Shown here: piece after piece, positions 10,978 through 23,000 of the stretch
Position numbering within the stretch: position 1 is the stretch's first letter
Layout of the letters: each line of letters starts with the position of its first letter
Source: Trichuris trichiura
Taxonomy: Eukaryota > Nematoda > Enoplea > Trichinellida > Trichuridae
Length of the DNA: 64,000 nucleotides
NCBI GenBank assembly: GCA_037903355.1
Contig: JBAJFE010000054.1
Span: forward strand, 186,001-250,000
Direction: 5' to 3'
Position numbers and translations under genes: made by a program
Notes under the pieces: model-generated
Databases searched by the model: none
The model's input: only the letters and a program-made list of their open reading frames with translations
What the model was told of the DNA's origin: nothing

Positions 10978-13896
10978 ATGCACTTTCAGGTTCTACTTGT
11001 ACTCACCTGTGCTACATTGATGTTACCAGTAGAAGGTACGTCCTCGTTCATACTTCTTTCATTAATGAACAGGTTCCTCTTCACCTTGTATTGGGTAGTG
11101 CCTTATGCTTTCACATGTCAATTATGACAGACTTAATGGGCCTATCAAAGGAATGCATACGGTGAGTGCTTACACAGCTTTAAAATTCACGGTTTCAGGA
11201 GGAAATTATGTGCGTGGCTGCTATTTCACTAACTGGGCACAGTACAGACAAGCTGAAGGGAAATATTTTCCGGAAGACTACGTGGTTGATTTATGCGAAT
11301 ATGTGTTCTATGCTTTCGCAAAACTAAATTCCGACTTTACCGTTACGTAATATGAAAATGCATTCTTCTTTGCATCTACGTTTAGGCGTACGTTTCTTTC
11401 AGGAATTTCGAATGGAACGACATAGACCGGCTTTATCCCGCTTTAATGAAATTCAAAAAATCGCAGCGCGACCTGAAAGTACTACTCTCGATCGGTGGTT
11501 GGAATGCAGGAACATCGTAGGCTTTCCCTTACAAAACAGAGTAAAACCGTATAATCGTATTTAGTGTCTTCAAGCGCCTGGCGCAAAGTTTTGCCGATAG
11601 AAAGAAGTTCATTGATTCAGTAGTCAGCTTCATAAAGCTGCACCACTTTGACGGTTTGGACTTGGACTGGGAATACCCAGATGCAGCGGACAAAGCCAAT
11701 TTTGTGGCCCTGAACAAAGTACGCGTAAACAAATCTGCTGACTGCTTCAGGGTCAACGCTTTTCGCTCAGGAATTGCATGAAAGGTTCATTAAAGAAGAA
11801 AAATTCAATGGAAGCGGGAAACTTTATCTTACTGCAGCCGTAAGCTTAGACAACGCCAAGGTGGACGCCGGATATGACGCAAAAGAACTGTCAAAGTAAG
11901 AGATCATTCAAAACTGTACATGTCAGAGTACCATTTACAACAGGGAGTCAGTGTTAACTGCTTTTCAACATTGGAAGTGATTCTCTAAAAAGTAAAAAGA
12001 ATCAAGGTTGTCTCTTAAGCAAGGGGAGAGAATGCGCGGATTAGCCATAACGTATAAATTCTGCGTATAATTTCTGAATTCCTGAATATCACCTATCAAT
12101 TAGCGCAACTATTTGTATTGCATTGCATCCACTAGCTAGATGCATAATTTGTACGACGTATGTCAATATAATGAGTTTACATATTAATACGCATAGCATG
12201 TTTTGTCATGTATGGTAGTTAACTTAGAACGCGGCATGTCGTTTTCTAATTAGCTTCTTTCAATTGTAGATACTGGGATTTCATGAATCTAATGTCATAC
12301 GACGTCCACGGTGGATGGGAGATGAAAACAGGCGTCAATTCACCCCTTTATCCTCGAAGCACCGACGCTGAGTGGGCAAAGTATTGGAACATTGTAAGCG
12401 CTGTACGAAGTATTGCTAAAAGTTTCACCAGCGGTGATTGCTAACGCAGGCTGGATCTGCAATATACTGGAACTGGAAAGGAATGCCCAAAGAAAAGATT
12501 ATCATCGGATTGGCAACTTACGGCCGTGGTTGGACTCTTGCAAGCATGTGGAATACAGGAATAGATGCCATCGCCCTTGGACCATCTACTACCAGTCCTT
12601 ATCTGGGAGAAGCTGGAGTTATTGCGTACTATGAGGTTACACTTGTGGCGCGCGATGTGGTCAGTTTGATCTTAATTCATTAGATATGTCAAAGACTTGC
12701 TAGCGGTGGCAAACGACATTGGGATCATGAAACTAAAACTCCGTATCTCATCTATGGAAACCAGTGGTTCACGTATGACGATGAGGAAAGCATAAAATAC
12801 AAGGTGGAAGATTTAATCGAATTAGTTTTTGCGTATTGGGAAAATTCTTTCAGCTTCTTTGGTTGATGAAAGAAGGTTATGGAGGTGCGTTTGTATGGAC
12901 GCTCGATTACGACGACTTCAAAGGAACCGCTTGCAAGCACAATAAGGGAAAGAAATATCCTCTCGTTAGCCTAATGAAAGAAGTCCTTGGTACCAGTGAT
13001 CGCGGACATTTACAAGGAAAAAATACCAACGACATTACGGATAGTAATAGTTATTTTGAACCAACAGAGGTAAGCATTAATATTATACTTTCATTTTCAG
13101 TGCGGAAGTTGCGGTGTGCCCGTTTTATTGAAGAAACCAAAGAATTATAGAATTGGAGCTTTCGAGACTTCCAGCTTCCGTCGTCAGCGTAATGGGTCAT
13201 AATAAAAGCTAATCTACTTTGCTTTTACCGGCGTTTTTGCAGGTTTGCTTGTTTAACGCCATTCAAGCTTTCCAAAATAAACTATTCATTTTGACCCACT
13301 ATACTGACAACCTGGCCTGAAAGTTCTGAAAGCTCTGATTTTTTAAATCGTTAGTTTTTTAAGCAAACGGGCACGTCGTAGCCAAATATAATGAAAATGT
13401 ATACTTCTGTTACAACAACCCATTTTCAAATGTTTTTATTTTATTAACGCATGCACAGGAAAGACTAAGCTGTATGCATTCTGATGCAGTTCTTTCGTAG
13501 AAATTTCAACCAGCGTTTTATTGCTCACTATGTGCATGGAAAACATACATCTTTTTAAACCAAAAATATGTATTCATTTAAAATTGTGAATTATGCTTGC
13601 TTTAAAAAGTCCAAACGAGTGCTTCCTTTCGTAACTATGAATTCAACCTTTAGGTCACCACTTCAGAAACACCTGCCCCAGGCGGCAGTCTTACGTTGCA
13701 TACACCCACAGTTTCTTATGGAATGTTTGTATGCCCATTATCGTTTGGATACTTTGAAGATCCAGCTAGTTGCACCAATTTCTATCAGTGCTCCTATGGA
13801 TACCCCTACAAGTTTGCTTGCACGCTAGGCTTAGTATGGAATCCGTCTACCAATACATGCGACTGGCCATTCAATTATTCTTGCGAGAAATCGTGA
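10978..13896 (+). CDS. Secreted GH18 chitinase with CBM14
   Basis: This is an endochitinase that cleaves beta-1,4-GlcNAc chains. I read ten exons: 10978-11035, 11199-11346, 11403-11516, 11565-11718, 11751-11895, 12270-12393, 12450-12635, 12684-12803, 12854-13069 and 13654-13896, about 500 aa. The chosen ATG gives a signal peptide ([20 protein letters not shown]). The GH18 barrel follows: [10 protein letters not shown], then [11 protein letters not shown] (around residue 140), which contains the DxxDxDxE active site with catalytic Glu. Later come [22 protein letters not shown] and [12 protein letters not shown], all family landmarks. The last exon is a cysteine-rich peritrophin-type chitin-binding domain ([20 protein letters not shown]…CDW…C). 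The join 11718/11751 would remove only 32 bp and is one base out of phase, so either a base is missing in the sequence or the gene is damaged there. Expression in a chitin-containing eggshell or pharynx would fit but is inference. Confidence 0.9.
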
Positions 13897-14698
13897 ATGA
13901 TGTTCCCGAGGTTCACATTGGCGCATGACCATATCTCATAACGAAAACTGCATAGCCATTTCTTAACAGTCGTTTGCCCCAGTTGTATGAGGCCATGCCA
14001 AGTTCGCAGCAAAGCTGCACATCATTCCAGATGTTCTCTTAGAAACGACATTTGTTTTATCACCTTGTGATTTCTTTTACAGTAAATGAGTTTTACCCTG
14101 TTTTGGGCAAGTTATACCTGTGATTCGATAGCAGTTGCTTGATTTGCGCACAGACACGTACTTGATCGTATTTAAGTTAAAAACCAACTGCGGCACGTGG
14201 ATTTTTCCACCTCGAACATGTCTTGGAGCCGCTGGTTGAACTTCCCGTACTGCTACAGTGCAATTCCAGTTCTATACGTGTTTGTTCGCTCCATCAATAC
14301 GTGAAAATCCAGTCATTTAACTTATATATATAAGTCGTGACCAAATTTGTATTCTTTTATCATTCATTGTCTGCATTTCTCAGTCGAGTGTGTTTTAGCT
14401 CTTAACTATTCAGTCTTTCCTTTTAAACCTTAGAACCAGCCAAATTATTTTTAACAATGAATTCTAAGAATGCGTGCGCATTTTTGGCTACTATTACGGT
14501 ATCGCATGGAGAAGCTGAATATGGAGAAGTTTCCTTCCCAGTTTTTAAAATATATGGTGTTCTTTCGATATAGCTTGTTTAGCAAAGAGCATGCAGGTTT
14601 TCACGACCGCGTTTACAGCGAACCCATTTTCAGTGCATTAAAAGTACAATAATAAAGCGACGGAGTATCAAGATCCTTCCTGTACTATTTTCAGCGAA
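13897..14698. other. Intergenic between chitinase and PLE
   Basis: AT-rich sequence with a short TATATATA run near 14325. No gene was recognised. Confidence 0.4.
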
Positions 14699-15124
14699 TA
14701 GGTTAATGCCCCTTTACCCACTGACCCTACAGAGGCTTCCCGGAAAAATCTTCGATCTCTCCTCATCACATATGCCGCTGAGACCAAAGAACCTGCTATC
14801 ACCAAAATGACAACATATCTTAAATTTGCATCGAACTTCAGACCCCCTGAGCTCTATGGTCTCCCAAAAGTACACAAACCAGGGATTTCAATGAGACCAA
14901 TAGTCTCCACCATTAATAGCATCACAAGTGAACTCAGTCGATACTTAGGAACGATCATCAAACCGCTTACTGGCAAAGAGCCGTCCTTTATCAAAAATAG
15001 CAAAACTTTTGTCAACGAAATCCGGAGTCACTACCTAGAACCAGATGAGATTCTGGTTAGTTATGACGTAAAAGAATTATTCCCGAGCATCCCCATATCA
15101 GATACACTTGAGATCCTATACAAT

Positions 15125-15197
15125 CTCCTCAATGCAGACACAAGTCTACCCACCAGAACACGTGTCTGGTGGGTAGACTTGTGTCTGCATTGAGGAG
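15125..15197. repeat. Perfect 33-bp inverted repeat inside the RT (snap-back 1)
   Basis: The arms at 15125-15157 and 15165-15197 are exact reverse complements, separated by 7 nt (acacgtg). The left arm is genuine RT coding sequence and the right arm is its mirror copy, so this is an inverted duplication rather than an inserted transposon. Confidence 0.95.
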
Positions 15198-15238
15198 AAT
15201 GCATTGAACGTCTACACCTTGAACGTCTACGCCTTACC

Positions 15239-15351
15239 TGCCTTCTTCCATGCAAAAGGAAACCAATTTGACAATGGGAAAGGTGTAGACGCATTGAACG
15301 TCTACACCTTTCACATTGTCAAATTGGTTTCCTTTTGCATGGAAGAAGGCA
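15239..15351. repeat. 53-bp inverted repeat inside the RT (snap-back 2)
   Basis: The arms at 15239-15291 and 15299-15351 are reverse complements with one mismatch and, as in the first case, a 7-nt spacer (cattgaa). Here the right arm is the genuine RT coding strand and the left arm the copy. Between the two palindromes a short direct duplication of ttgaacgtctac is also visible. Confidence 0.95.
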
Positions 15352-16701
15352 ATCATTTCACTTTTGATAACAAGTACTACAAACAATCTAGCGGAGTACC
15401 TATGGGCAGCCCCTTATCTCCAGTATTAGCAGAAATATTTATGGAAAGCTTTGAAAGACAGATGTTCGCAACGGTAGACAGACACATAGCTCCACGCCTT
15501 TTCAAAAGGTACGTAGACGACATATTCGTAATTATTAAAGCTGGAATGGAAGAGCAATTTTTACAATTCCTCAACAACATCCGCCCGAACCAAATTGTTT
15601 TCACAATGGAAAAAGAAGACAACAACACCCTACCCTTTCTAGACGCTTTAATTATCCGCACAAACGATGGGCTAAAAACCAGAGTATATAGAAAACCCAC
15701 GCACACGGATCAGTACCTCAACTTTTCATCACATCACCCCAGATCAGTAATGCGAGGTATCCTCTCCGGAATGATTGACCGAGCAATCAAATTATGCAGT
15801 CCTGAATATCTTCAACCAGAGTTCAACCACATTCGAAACATTTTCTACAAGAACGGATATCCCAGGTCCTTTATTAGCCAAGTATTCAACTACAAGCTTC
15901 GCAAACGCGAACCTAGTGCAGAAAACGCTTCGCACCAGCCTTGCTTAGTTATTCCCTATGTGGCTAGCTTAGGAGAAAAAATTACCCGACTAGGAAGAAC
16001 GTTAGGTTTCAGAGTCTTCTTCAAGAGCTCCCCTAACCTGAGATCAATTCTTCGCTCGGACAAAACAAAAATCCCAACAAACAAGAAGACAGGATTAGTA
16101 TACGCAGCCGAATGCTCTTGCTCAGGAATTTATATTGGCGAAACGGGGAACACTTTAGAACATCGATTTAATGAACACTTTAAAAAGCTTGCAAGTTACA
16201 ACAATGCGAAGGCCATGCTCAATAGCAGTGGCAATGGAACTACACAAAGAGGAAGACCAATTTTAAACCCGATAATCACCATGGAAAAAACCAAACAAGC
16301 CTCTGCTGTGGCAGAACATGCCACAGAATGTAACCAGACGCTCTACCCAAAAGTCTTATGTTATGAAAAGAACCTACGATTAAGAAAAATCAAAGAAGCC
16401 CTTTGCATAAGACACAACCGCACATATAACCGCAACCAAGGAGCAGATGTAAGTGAAATTTGGACAAATATAGTGACGCGCTACGACTGCTGCTCCATAA
16501 TTGGACATGATACAAGAACACATGGAGCAAGAGAAAGAAGAAATAATCACCGCACATGAAAGAATGCGGAAAAAACGGACAAATTACATATCACACAAAC
16601 AGAAGACCACCAACAAAGAGCTTTAAAACACCCGCTTTAAACCATGAAAACGACAGAAGACTCAAGTCACGCGCACAAGTTACATCCGTAATTCACAACC
16701 G

Positions 16702-16729
16702 CTGAAGACGGGTCTCGGTCGACCCGAAA
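16702..16729 (+). ncRNA. Hammerhead-ribozyme-like motif in PLE 3' terminal region
   Basis: The sequence reads CTGAAGA, C, GGGTC, loop TCGGTC, GACCC, GAAA. This gives the conserved CUGANGA and GAA core strands with a perfect 5-bp stem II. One extra pyrimidine separates A9 from stem II, as in every other copy here. The bases after GAAA (GCTCCGGAG) are palindromic and could form a short stem III within one copy or between two. Stem I could not be resolved by eye. PLEs in many animals are known to carry hammerheads in their terminal repeats, where self-cleavage is thought to process the RNA. Confidence 0.75.
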
Positions 16730-16830
16730 GCTCCGGAGTTATTTAGCACATTAAACGGGAATACTTCCGTAATAAAACTTTTACATTATGAAAACATACG
16801 CTCCCGTACCAAGAAGCCACATTTTCAAGA

Positions 16831-18064
16831 CTGTTTAAGCTTATCCTTTCCGCCTAGCTGCGCAGCAAACCATTAATGTTATTCTTAACATAATACAAAA
16901 CGGAGTACATCACATTAACCATTTACAATAAAGCGGGCTTCATGGCTTGCGTTTAGCTTAATTTACCAAGACCATAAGATGTTAACACCGTGTACTGAAT
17001 GATTTCTTTAATCGGCAAGACAGCCAGTCTCCTATGAGTATCCAACCGACTATACTTGCACTCTTGTATAGTTCTCCACGTGTCACAATTGGCTTGCACA
17101 AATAGACCCCATTAGCCATCTATCTAACTAGGCTACACCAAAGATACGAAAAAACCTAGCTGGCTCAAACGCACGCCAGCAATTAGCATCAGCTTACAAA
17201 ACGAATTGTAGCACTAAAGTTTGACAAAATACTTGACCTGGTAAGGCACGCTTAGTAATGCACTGACAATAGCCAAAGATGGTCATTAAAGCATTCATTT
17301 ATAGAGATCTACTTTCATTTACCCATTCTTTTATAATTTCTACACGTACCAATCGGGATACCATCCACTGTCAGCAGTAATGAGGTAGCTTGTCCCTCAC
17401 AGCACAGTTTTTCCCAGAATAATCTCGCAGAGCACAATTAGTCACTGAGTTTTCAGAACAGGCAAATTCTGAAGCCAGAGTACGGTGAACAAGTAACAAT
17501 TCTTTCTTTCTTACATTCGTCTCATTCTTTACTAATTGTGTGCACTCCAAGGTAAACAAAGATTTACACGGATATGATTTTCTTTACACGATGCAAAACC
17601 CATCCCGTATATAATGCATAACTGACAATTGTTCATTAATAGTGCTGTCTAGATAGTTGATTCTCATACGACTAAGCTTGTTTACACGAAAAACAGAGAG
17701 AACCACCCAAACTAGATCAACTCCACGATTAAAAATGCTACTCTTTCAGTTCAGAAAATCTCCTTGTTTCATTGACAAAGTTAAAACGAGATTTGTACAT
17801 ATTCTTTTTAAGCAGGCAAGTTCTTTATAACATGTCAAGGACTGACGGACGATATTGCTTCCAAAAGTTTCTCAATCATATGACAGTAAAGAATATTTTG
17901 CTTATCTTCGATTGGGATCCTATGAAAAGAACAGAGGCCATAATCAAGTAAACAAAAACAAACGAACAACAATCCCTATAAACGCTATAAATACTACTGA
18001 GCTGCTAAGGGATACTGGATAAGAGTACAACTATGACGACAGCTTGAAAATCACATTACGGAAA
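16831..18064. other. Intergenic, no gene recognised
   Basis: AT-rich sequence with short ORFs only. The right end is the 3' flank of the minus-strand glutaredoxin gene. Confidence 0.4.
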
Positions 18065-18441
18065 TTAAGAAGTCAAACCAAGATCTTCCAACATGCGACC
18101 AAGTTCTCCGCTCTTATGAATCTTGTCCAAGTCTGTAGATCCTCCAATAGACTTCTCGTTGATAAAAACGCGCGGAACCTAAGAAACAAGCAGACGTCAA
18201 TGGCAAGCGCACGATAACCGGTACCCACCGTTCGAGCGCCGGTTAGCTCCTTCAAACTACCCATAATTGCATCATAATCAGGACGATCTTCCAAATCGAT
18301 TACTTCGAAGTTATTCTCGGGCAAATCGTAAAATGAAAGAACTTTGACCACATTAGCACAATAAGGACATGATCTTTTCGTGAAAACTACCACTTTCTTT
18401 GATGAAATCAACTTCTTCACGAATGACATTGCGTCGGACAT
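18065..18441 (-). CDS. Glutaredoxin (dithiol, CPYC)
   Basis: Two exons on the minus strand (18441-18229 and 18178-18065) joined across a 50-bp GT-AG intron give 108 aa. This is the size of a cytosolic class I glutaredoxin, a glutathione-dependent thiol-disulfide reductase. Visible landmarks are KKVVVFTKRSCPYCANVV (active-site CPYC near residue 26), TVPRVFINE (the cis-proline loop that binds glutathione) and GGSTDLDK. I chose the ATG at 18441 because the upstream bases end in tttttag just before it, which suggests a cis- or trans-splice acceptor. An in-frame ATG at 18480 would add 13 residues. No neighbour is close enough to suggest co-transcription. Confidence 0.92.
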
Positions 18442-20030
18442 TTCGACTAAAAAAGTATAATCGATAACCCAGAAAACCAAGTGAAACCGCGGGTTAACAT
18501 AAGACAGAAATTAATTTCCCTACAGTTCTGATGTTTGCACGTTACAGCAAGAACCTTCCCGGCGAAGGAAATGAGTGAATCAATTTTACAAAACCCCATT
18601 CATTTCATAACACACTAAATGGGATAAAACATCTGTCAGTAGAAACCTTGCTGCAAATAAACCTTTTTAAAATATTGTCACAAAGCTCCACGTCGTTAAG
18701 CATAAGCAGTACGACCAGTCGACACAGTGTGCAGACAGCTTTAAGACAATGCATTACATGGGAAGCGTCGACTACGAAGAAACAAATTTCAAATAGGAAC
18801 TAAATCAGATAAGAGAAACCGAGTGATGATCGAGCGGAAACTGAAATTTAGAAAAGAACTATACCCGCGCTTGTCTGAAGTTAACAGCACTAGGTGGATA
18901 GCAACTTTTGGGAAATTAGAATATTGTCTCGTCACAACTGGTCACCGGTCATGCGCATATGTATTACAACGACTCAAGACAGAATGTATCAGTACAATGT
19001 GGTTTTGATCGTGAAATAAACTTTCGCATTAAAATAATGTACTGATATGTTTACTGTATTAGATAGTCAACAATGAACAACAGTGCCAAAATTTAATTTT
19101 GTCTATTGCAGATGTCGTATCTGTCAATGAACGCTCCAGAAAAAAGCTAATCATGAAGTAAGGACTAATTCTTAGTGGGACTACCGTCACTCATTTCAAC
19201 CTGTTATCTGCCTTGTAATGGAATTTCAGTTCCGCTGAACGCAAAAAATGACGACTTAACCGCTTTGGAGACCCAAAGAAAATTTTAAAAAATAAAGATT
19301 TCCGTTTAACAAGGAACTGAGTTGAAGCGAACGGTTTTATGCTGGCAATTCAACAAATAGTATATGCGTAACAAGAAATTCTAAAAAGCATGTGAAATAG
19401 CAATACATAATTTGTTTTGTATCAAAATTACATAGAACAATAAAACAAGGCTTCCTAAGATTGGGCATAGTGCTTCTCGAGCGTAAAGATACGTCATTCA
19501 AACATTGCAGACAGAAGCAAAGAAAACTACGATCCGAGATGAGTAGGTTGGAAAACCGTTTCGATGCATTGGCAAAGTTCGAACGGAATTACGTAAATCA
19601 ACTTAGAGAATTTTGTAAAATACGGAAAAACTGTTGACTCGTCACAATACAAATTAGAATCAAGTGTGTTAATCCAGTTACTGCTTTGGTCCATAACTTT
19701 TGCTTTAACGCCAAACAACAATTTTTAAATCGAGATGTAAATTCCGAATGAATATGTCAGCAGCTCAGCCGTAATTCGCTACTGCTTTTGAATGCAATTT
19801 TTGCTTTGAAAATCTTGCACCAACAAGACTTTTAGTTGGGTAATTGCGACGAACGATTCCCACGCGTAGTTGCGTAATCCTTGTACCTGAATTTATTACT
19901 TTAACTTCTTGATTAGAGAATAAGCGATTGAACTCACCTGGTTTAGTTATATGTTGTGAAATGTGAAATAATTAGTCTTTCGACTAGTGTTAGCATATGC
20001 CGATGGGCATAAACAATAATCTTGTCTTTT
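18442..20030. other. Intergenic, possibly with 5' exons of the Act1-like gene
   Basis: No domain was recognised. The first recognised exon of the Act1-like gene starts behind a splice acceptor and lacks a clear start codon. One or more unrecognised upstream exons may therefore lie here. Confidence 0.35.
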
Positions 20031-23000
20031 CAAGAAGACAGGTTCATACTTTCAAAGCGTTCGAAGTCAGAGGAACTTCTTGAGTTGCGTTTCTCCACCC
20101 TACCGAGAATAATAAACCGTATGCCCATTGAAGTCGATGTTGATGACAGCTTTGACGAGGAAGAACACCCAGAACGAAGCATACCATCAATCTTAAAAAA
20201 TTTTACCTTGAAAGATATCACTCCGGAAGTGGAAAGGCTATTGATAACTCACTTGGATGTTCCAAAGTTGGGTGTTTATTTCAAAAACTGGGAATGGCTC
20301 GCCGATTGCCTGGGATTGCGAAACGAAGAAATTGAGGTAAGCTTCCAGTAGCTTTCCTGTAACTGATGTTGCTGTGAATTTTCTAGTAGGCTTTTTTTAT
20401 TGGCGAATATGCTTTATGCTTGCATCCCATTACCATTTCTTTGCATACTGTTATTAAATAATTTTTTCTTCATAAATCGCAGTCTTTTGAAGCTCAACTT
20501 TCAAGTTGACGTCATCTTGAATCTGACGGCAATTCTCACAAGTGAAAATTACTTCGATGTCAAAAATTTGACGCTCTGAGCGTAGCAGCCGTTGGCCAGT
20601 ACCGATCGCATTTTGTAATATGCGTGCATCATGCGTGTCTCCAGTTTATTTGACCAGCAGAGTTCGTATGAGTCCTCTCACTTTGTTCAGTATCTGTGGA
20701 GTCGCTCTCCCAGATTAGTTGCCTATAGGTAGGACTACACTCTAATAGATGCATTTTGTTTCACTTAACAATAGTGAGCAAATATCATTGGTTCCGATGG
20801 GGACTGTGTCGAACCTGTAAAGTAAAAGCCTTTGCAGCATTAACTCATAGGGTCAAGAGTAAGGGTTACAGGATCTTTGGTTGCTACCGTTTGTACGCGA
20901 GGGTTTGAGTGCTTTCGCTTGAATACTCTTAATGCGTTGATTCAACCGCGATTCCTTGGTAGCATCGGAGTTCTGTATAACTTCAAGCTGAAAGCCTATG
21001 CTTAAAGTCTCGTGTTCGAAAGAGAAGCAATTACTAGTTATCGTTTGACGGATGAGTAAAATGGCGGTTTCGAAACGCCAACCAATTAAGGTGTGACAAG
21101 GCGCTCTTGGTCAAAACAGCGTTAAGTTATCGAAGTCCCTGCTCAGAATGGTCCCCATCTGAGTGTTGACGCATTCTGTTGTGTGTGGGAAGATACTTGA
21201 AAGCATAGCCAAATTCCGTTTTAGGTATTTGCATTCTTTTGAAAGAAACTGTCTTGCGGTGATGATTTCCGCGAGCAAATCTTAAAATGCTGGAAAAGAG
21301 CTGAAGACTTTTTAACGAAAATAATTTAACTTATTCAGCTATTTGAGCTGCTCCATTTCGTACACTTTATGCAAATGGCGATGTCACATGCGAAGAAAAT
21401 TTTAAAAAGTCGGCTGTTATTAGTGCAGCGCTCGTTGGCCGTTTGTTAATAGACGTATAGTTATTCTTTCACTAACCAGGCATGGCAGAGAGGAAAACTT
21501 TTGCTCAAGAGAAGATCAATAGCAATGTCCCTAAGTGATGGATCTAAGTTACCTATCAAAATCTGCAACAGGTTTTCCGGTGCAATAAAAGCTCAAAGTA
21601 GTCTAATCGTTAAGAACAGGAGAAATCGTACGCTGGTTCATTGTTCAGTAATTTATTTTTCAATTTTGTTAAGCGCAGCATTGCTGTCCTTTGCGTGCTG
21701 TTTTTAGAAATGCTTATTCTCTACATCTCCCAATGCATGTCAATGTCAATCCGGTTATTTTATTTGACTAACATTAGACTGCTACGTTAAGAAGTTGCGG
21801 CCTTTACTCCTGCATGGGTTGTCGTATAGTATTGTAAGCGTGCCATGGAAAAGGTTTGCATTGCTTCCAAAATCTCCATCTCCAACGTCGGGACCTCCGC
21901 CAACTTTTTATTTAGAAACTCCAGTTGAACGTTAAATTCCTTTTTAGCTACTTCTAGTTTCGCAGTTAGGTCTTTAACGTATTCTGGCTTCGATCTTTTG
22001 ACCGCGTCGGCTAGTTCGTCGTATTTCACTCGGCAGGTATCCAATTTTGATTTTTCGTTCCGTATATTGACTACGTGAACGTCCATAAAATTTTTAAGTG
22101 CATTTATTCTGTAAAATAAACGAATTGAATCTTTAGCAGAGCAATGCCGGTTTCCTTTAACAAATCAACCTACGTGTAAGCGTCCACTTGACGAAGGAAC
22201 AGACGTTGTTGGCCATCCATATCTTTATACGCGTTGCTGTACTTTGTAAACGTATCTTTTTTCGCCGGATCCGTAAAATTCTCCGCAACTTTGGAAAATG
22301 CCGCAGCTAGTTGTAACGCTTCGCTTTGTTCCTCTTTTGGCAGCATAGCGTTATTGAATCTGTGCCAAAAGCAGGGCTGAGCAACTTCTTTGACCGACTG
22401 CAATGCGTTTTTTAGGCAGCCGTTGAACGTTTCTAGCTTATTTAACAAGTCTAGAAGCTCAGCGCTGTAAGGGGTCGTCTGTCCGTGGAGAACATTCTTT
22501 TCCTTAAGAAAGTGTTTCATTCGAGATAACGTGGCCATACTGCAGTCTGGCATCCGCTGCAGTGCAGTCAATTTTCATACGTTTGTCGCAACTGCGTTGC
22601 AACGTATATATCCCAGTTTAATTTGTTTATAATAATTTGCGGCCATTTAAAGTTGTTTGAAAAGCAGTTTACAGTGCCTGGTCTTACTACGTGATAGAAC
22701 GGATAAAGAATGTAAAGATTCTGTACTTCTGTGCTGCTGAGCCAGTTAAACCCTTTATTTGAAGCGTAGAAAAACAGTTTGCAAAAACCTTGGAAGCTTT
22801 AGGCGCCTACTGTGCTGAGCTTCCAAAGGTGGCAAGTCAAAGACTTTTCAACTTGTGAAGAGGCGACAAATGTTAGAGTGAATCGTTAGATCAGGTCGCA
22901 TTGAAACAGCGTCGAAGAAATAGAAAGCTGAGAGAATGCAAACGTAAGCGGACATGGTCAACTGTTGCCCTTTTTACTCCTAATCCTATGCGCCATTTTA

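Larger units (their letters stand above)
14702..16559 (+). pseudogene. PLE reverse transcriptase + GIY-YIG endonuclease, interrupted
   Basis: PLE proteins copy their RNA at a nick made by their own endonuclease. Seen in order: YGLPKVHKPGISMRPIVS (fingers), SYDVKELFPSIP (motif A, catalytic Asp), YKQSSGVPMGSPLSPVLAEI (motif B), KRYVDDIFV (motif C, YVDD) and LPFLDALI. A linker follows, then LVYAAECSCSGIYIGETGNT (GIY-YIG nuclease with the PLE Cys pattern), with RFNEHF, EH and a C-terminal block (IKEALCIRHNRT…DCCSI). The first part is in frame 2 and the rest in frame 3. The change occurs at 15125-15351, between motifs A and B, where two inverted duplications have been inserted, so no full-length enzyme can be made. 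The ORF end at 16557-16559 is intact. Apart from that break the coding sequence is open, implying a fairly recent copy. Confidence 0.85.
14699..16830 (+). mobile_element. Penelope-like retroelement (GIY-YIG type), 5'-truncated
   Basis: The element holds a reverse transcriptase and GIY-YIG endonuclease ORF (14702-16559), then a 3' terminal region with a hammerhead-like motif (16702-16729) and the terminal block atgaaaacat…ctcccgtacc…attttcaa (16789-16828). That block recurs at the ends of the other family members in this window. The usual N-terminal part of the RT ORF is missing: the frame opens directly after a TAG at 14699, which is the 5' truncation expected for target-primed reverse transcription. 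No 5' terminal repeat was found. Two inverted duplications interrupt the RT (see 15125-15351). Confidence 0.88.

Noticed and set aside
15204..15352. ORF start at 15204 (MNVYTLNVYAL…) as a genuine N-terminus
   Set aside because: It is translation of the inverted duplications, not protein related to any RT.
20022..20030. Start of the Act1-like gene at 20022
   Set aside because: That codon is TTG, and the preceding frame has a stop at 20010-20012; the exon more likely begins at the acceptor ending at 20030.
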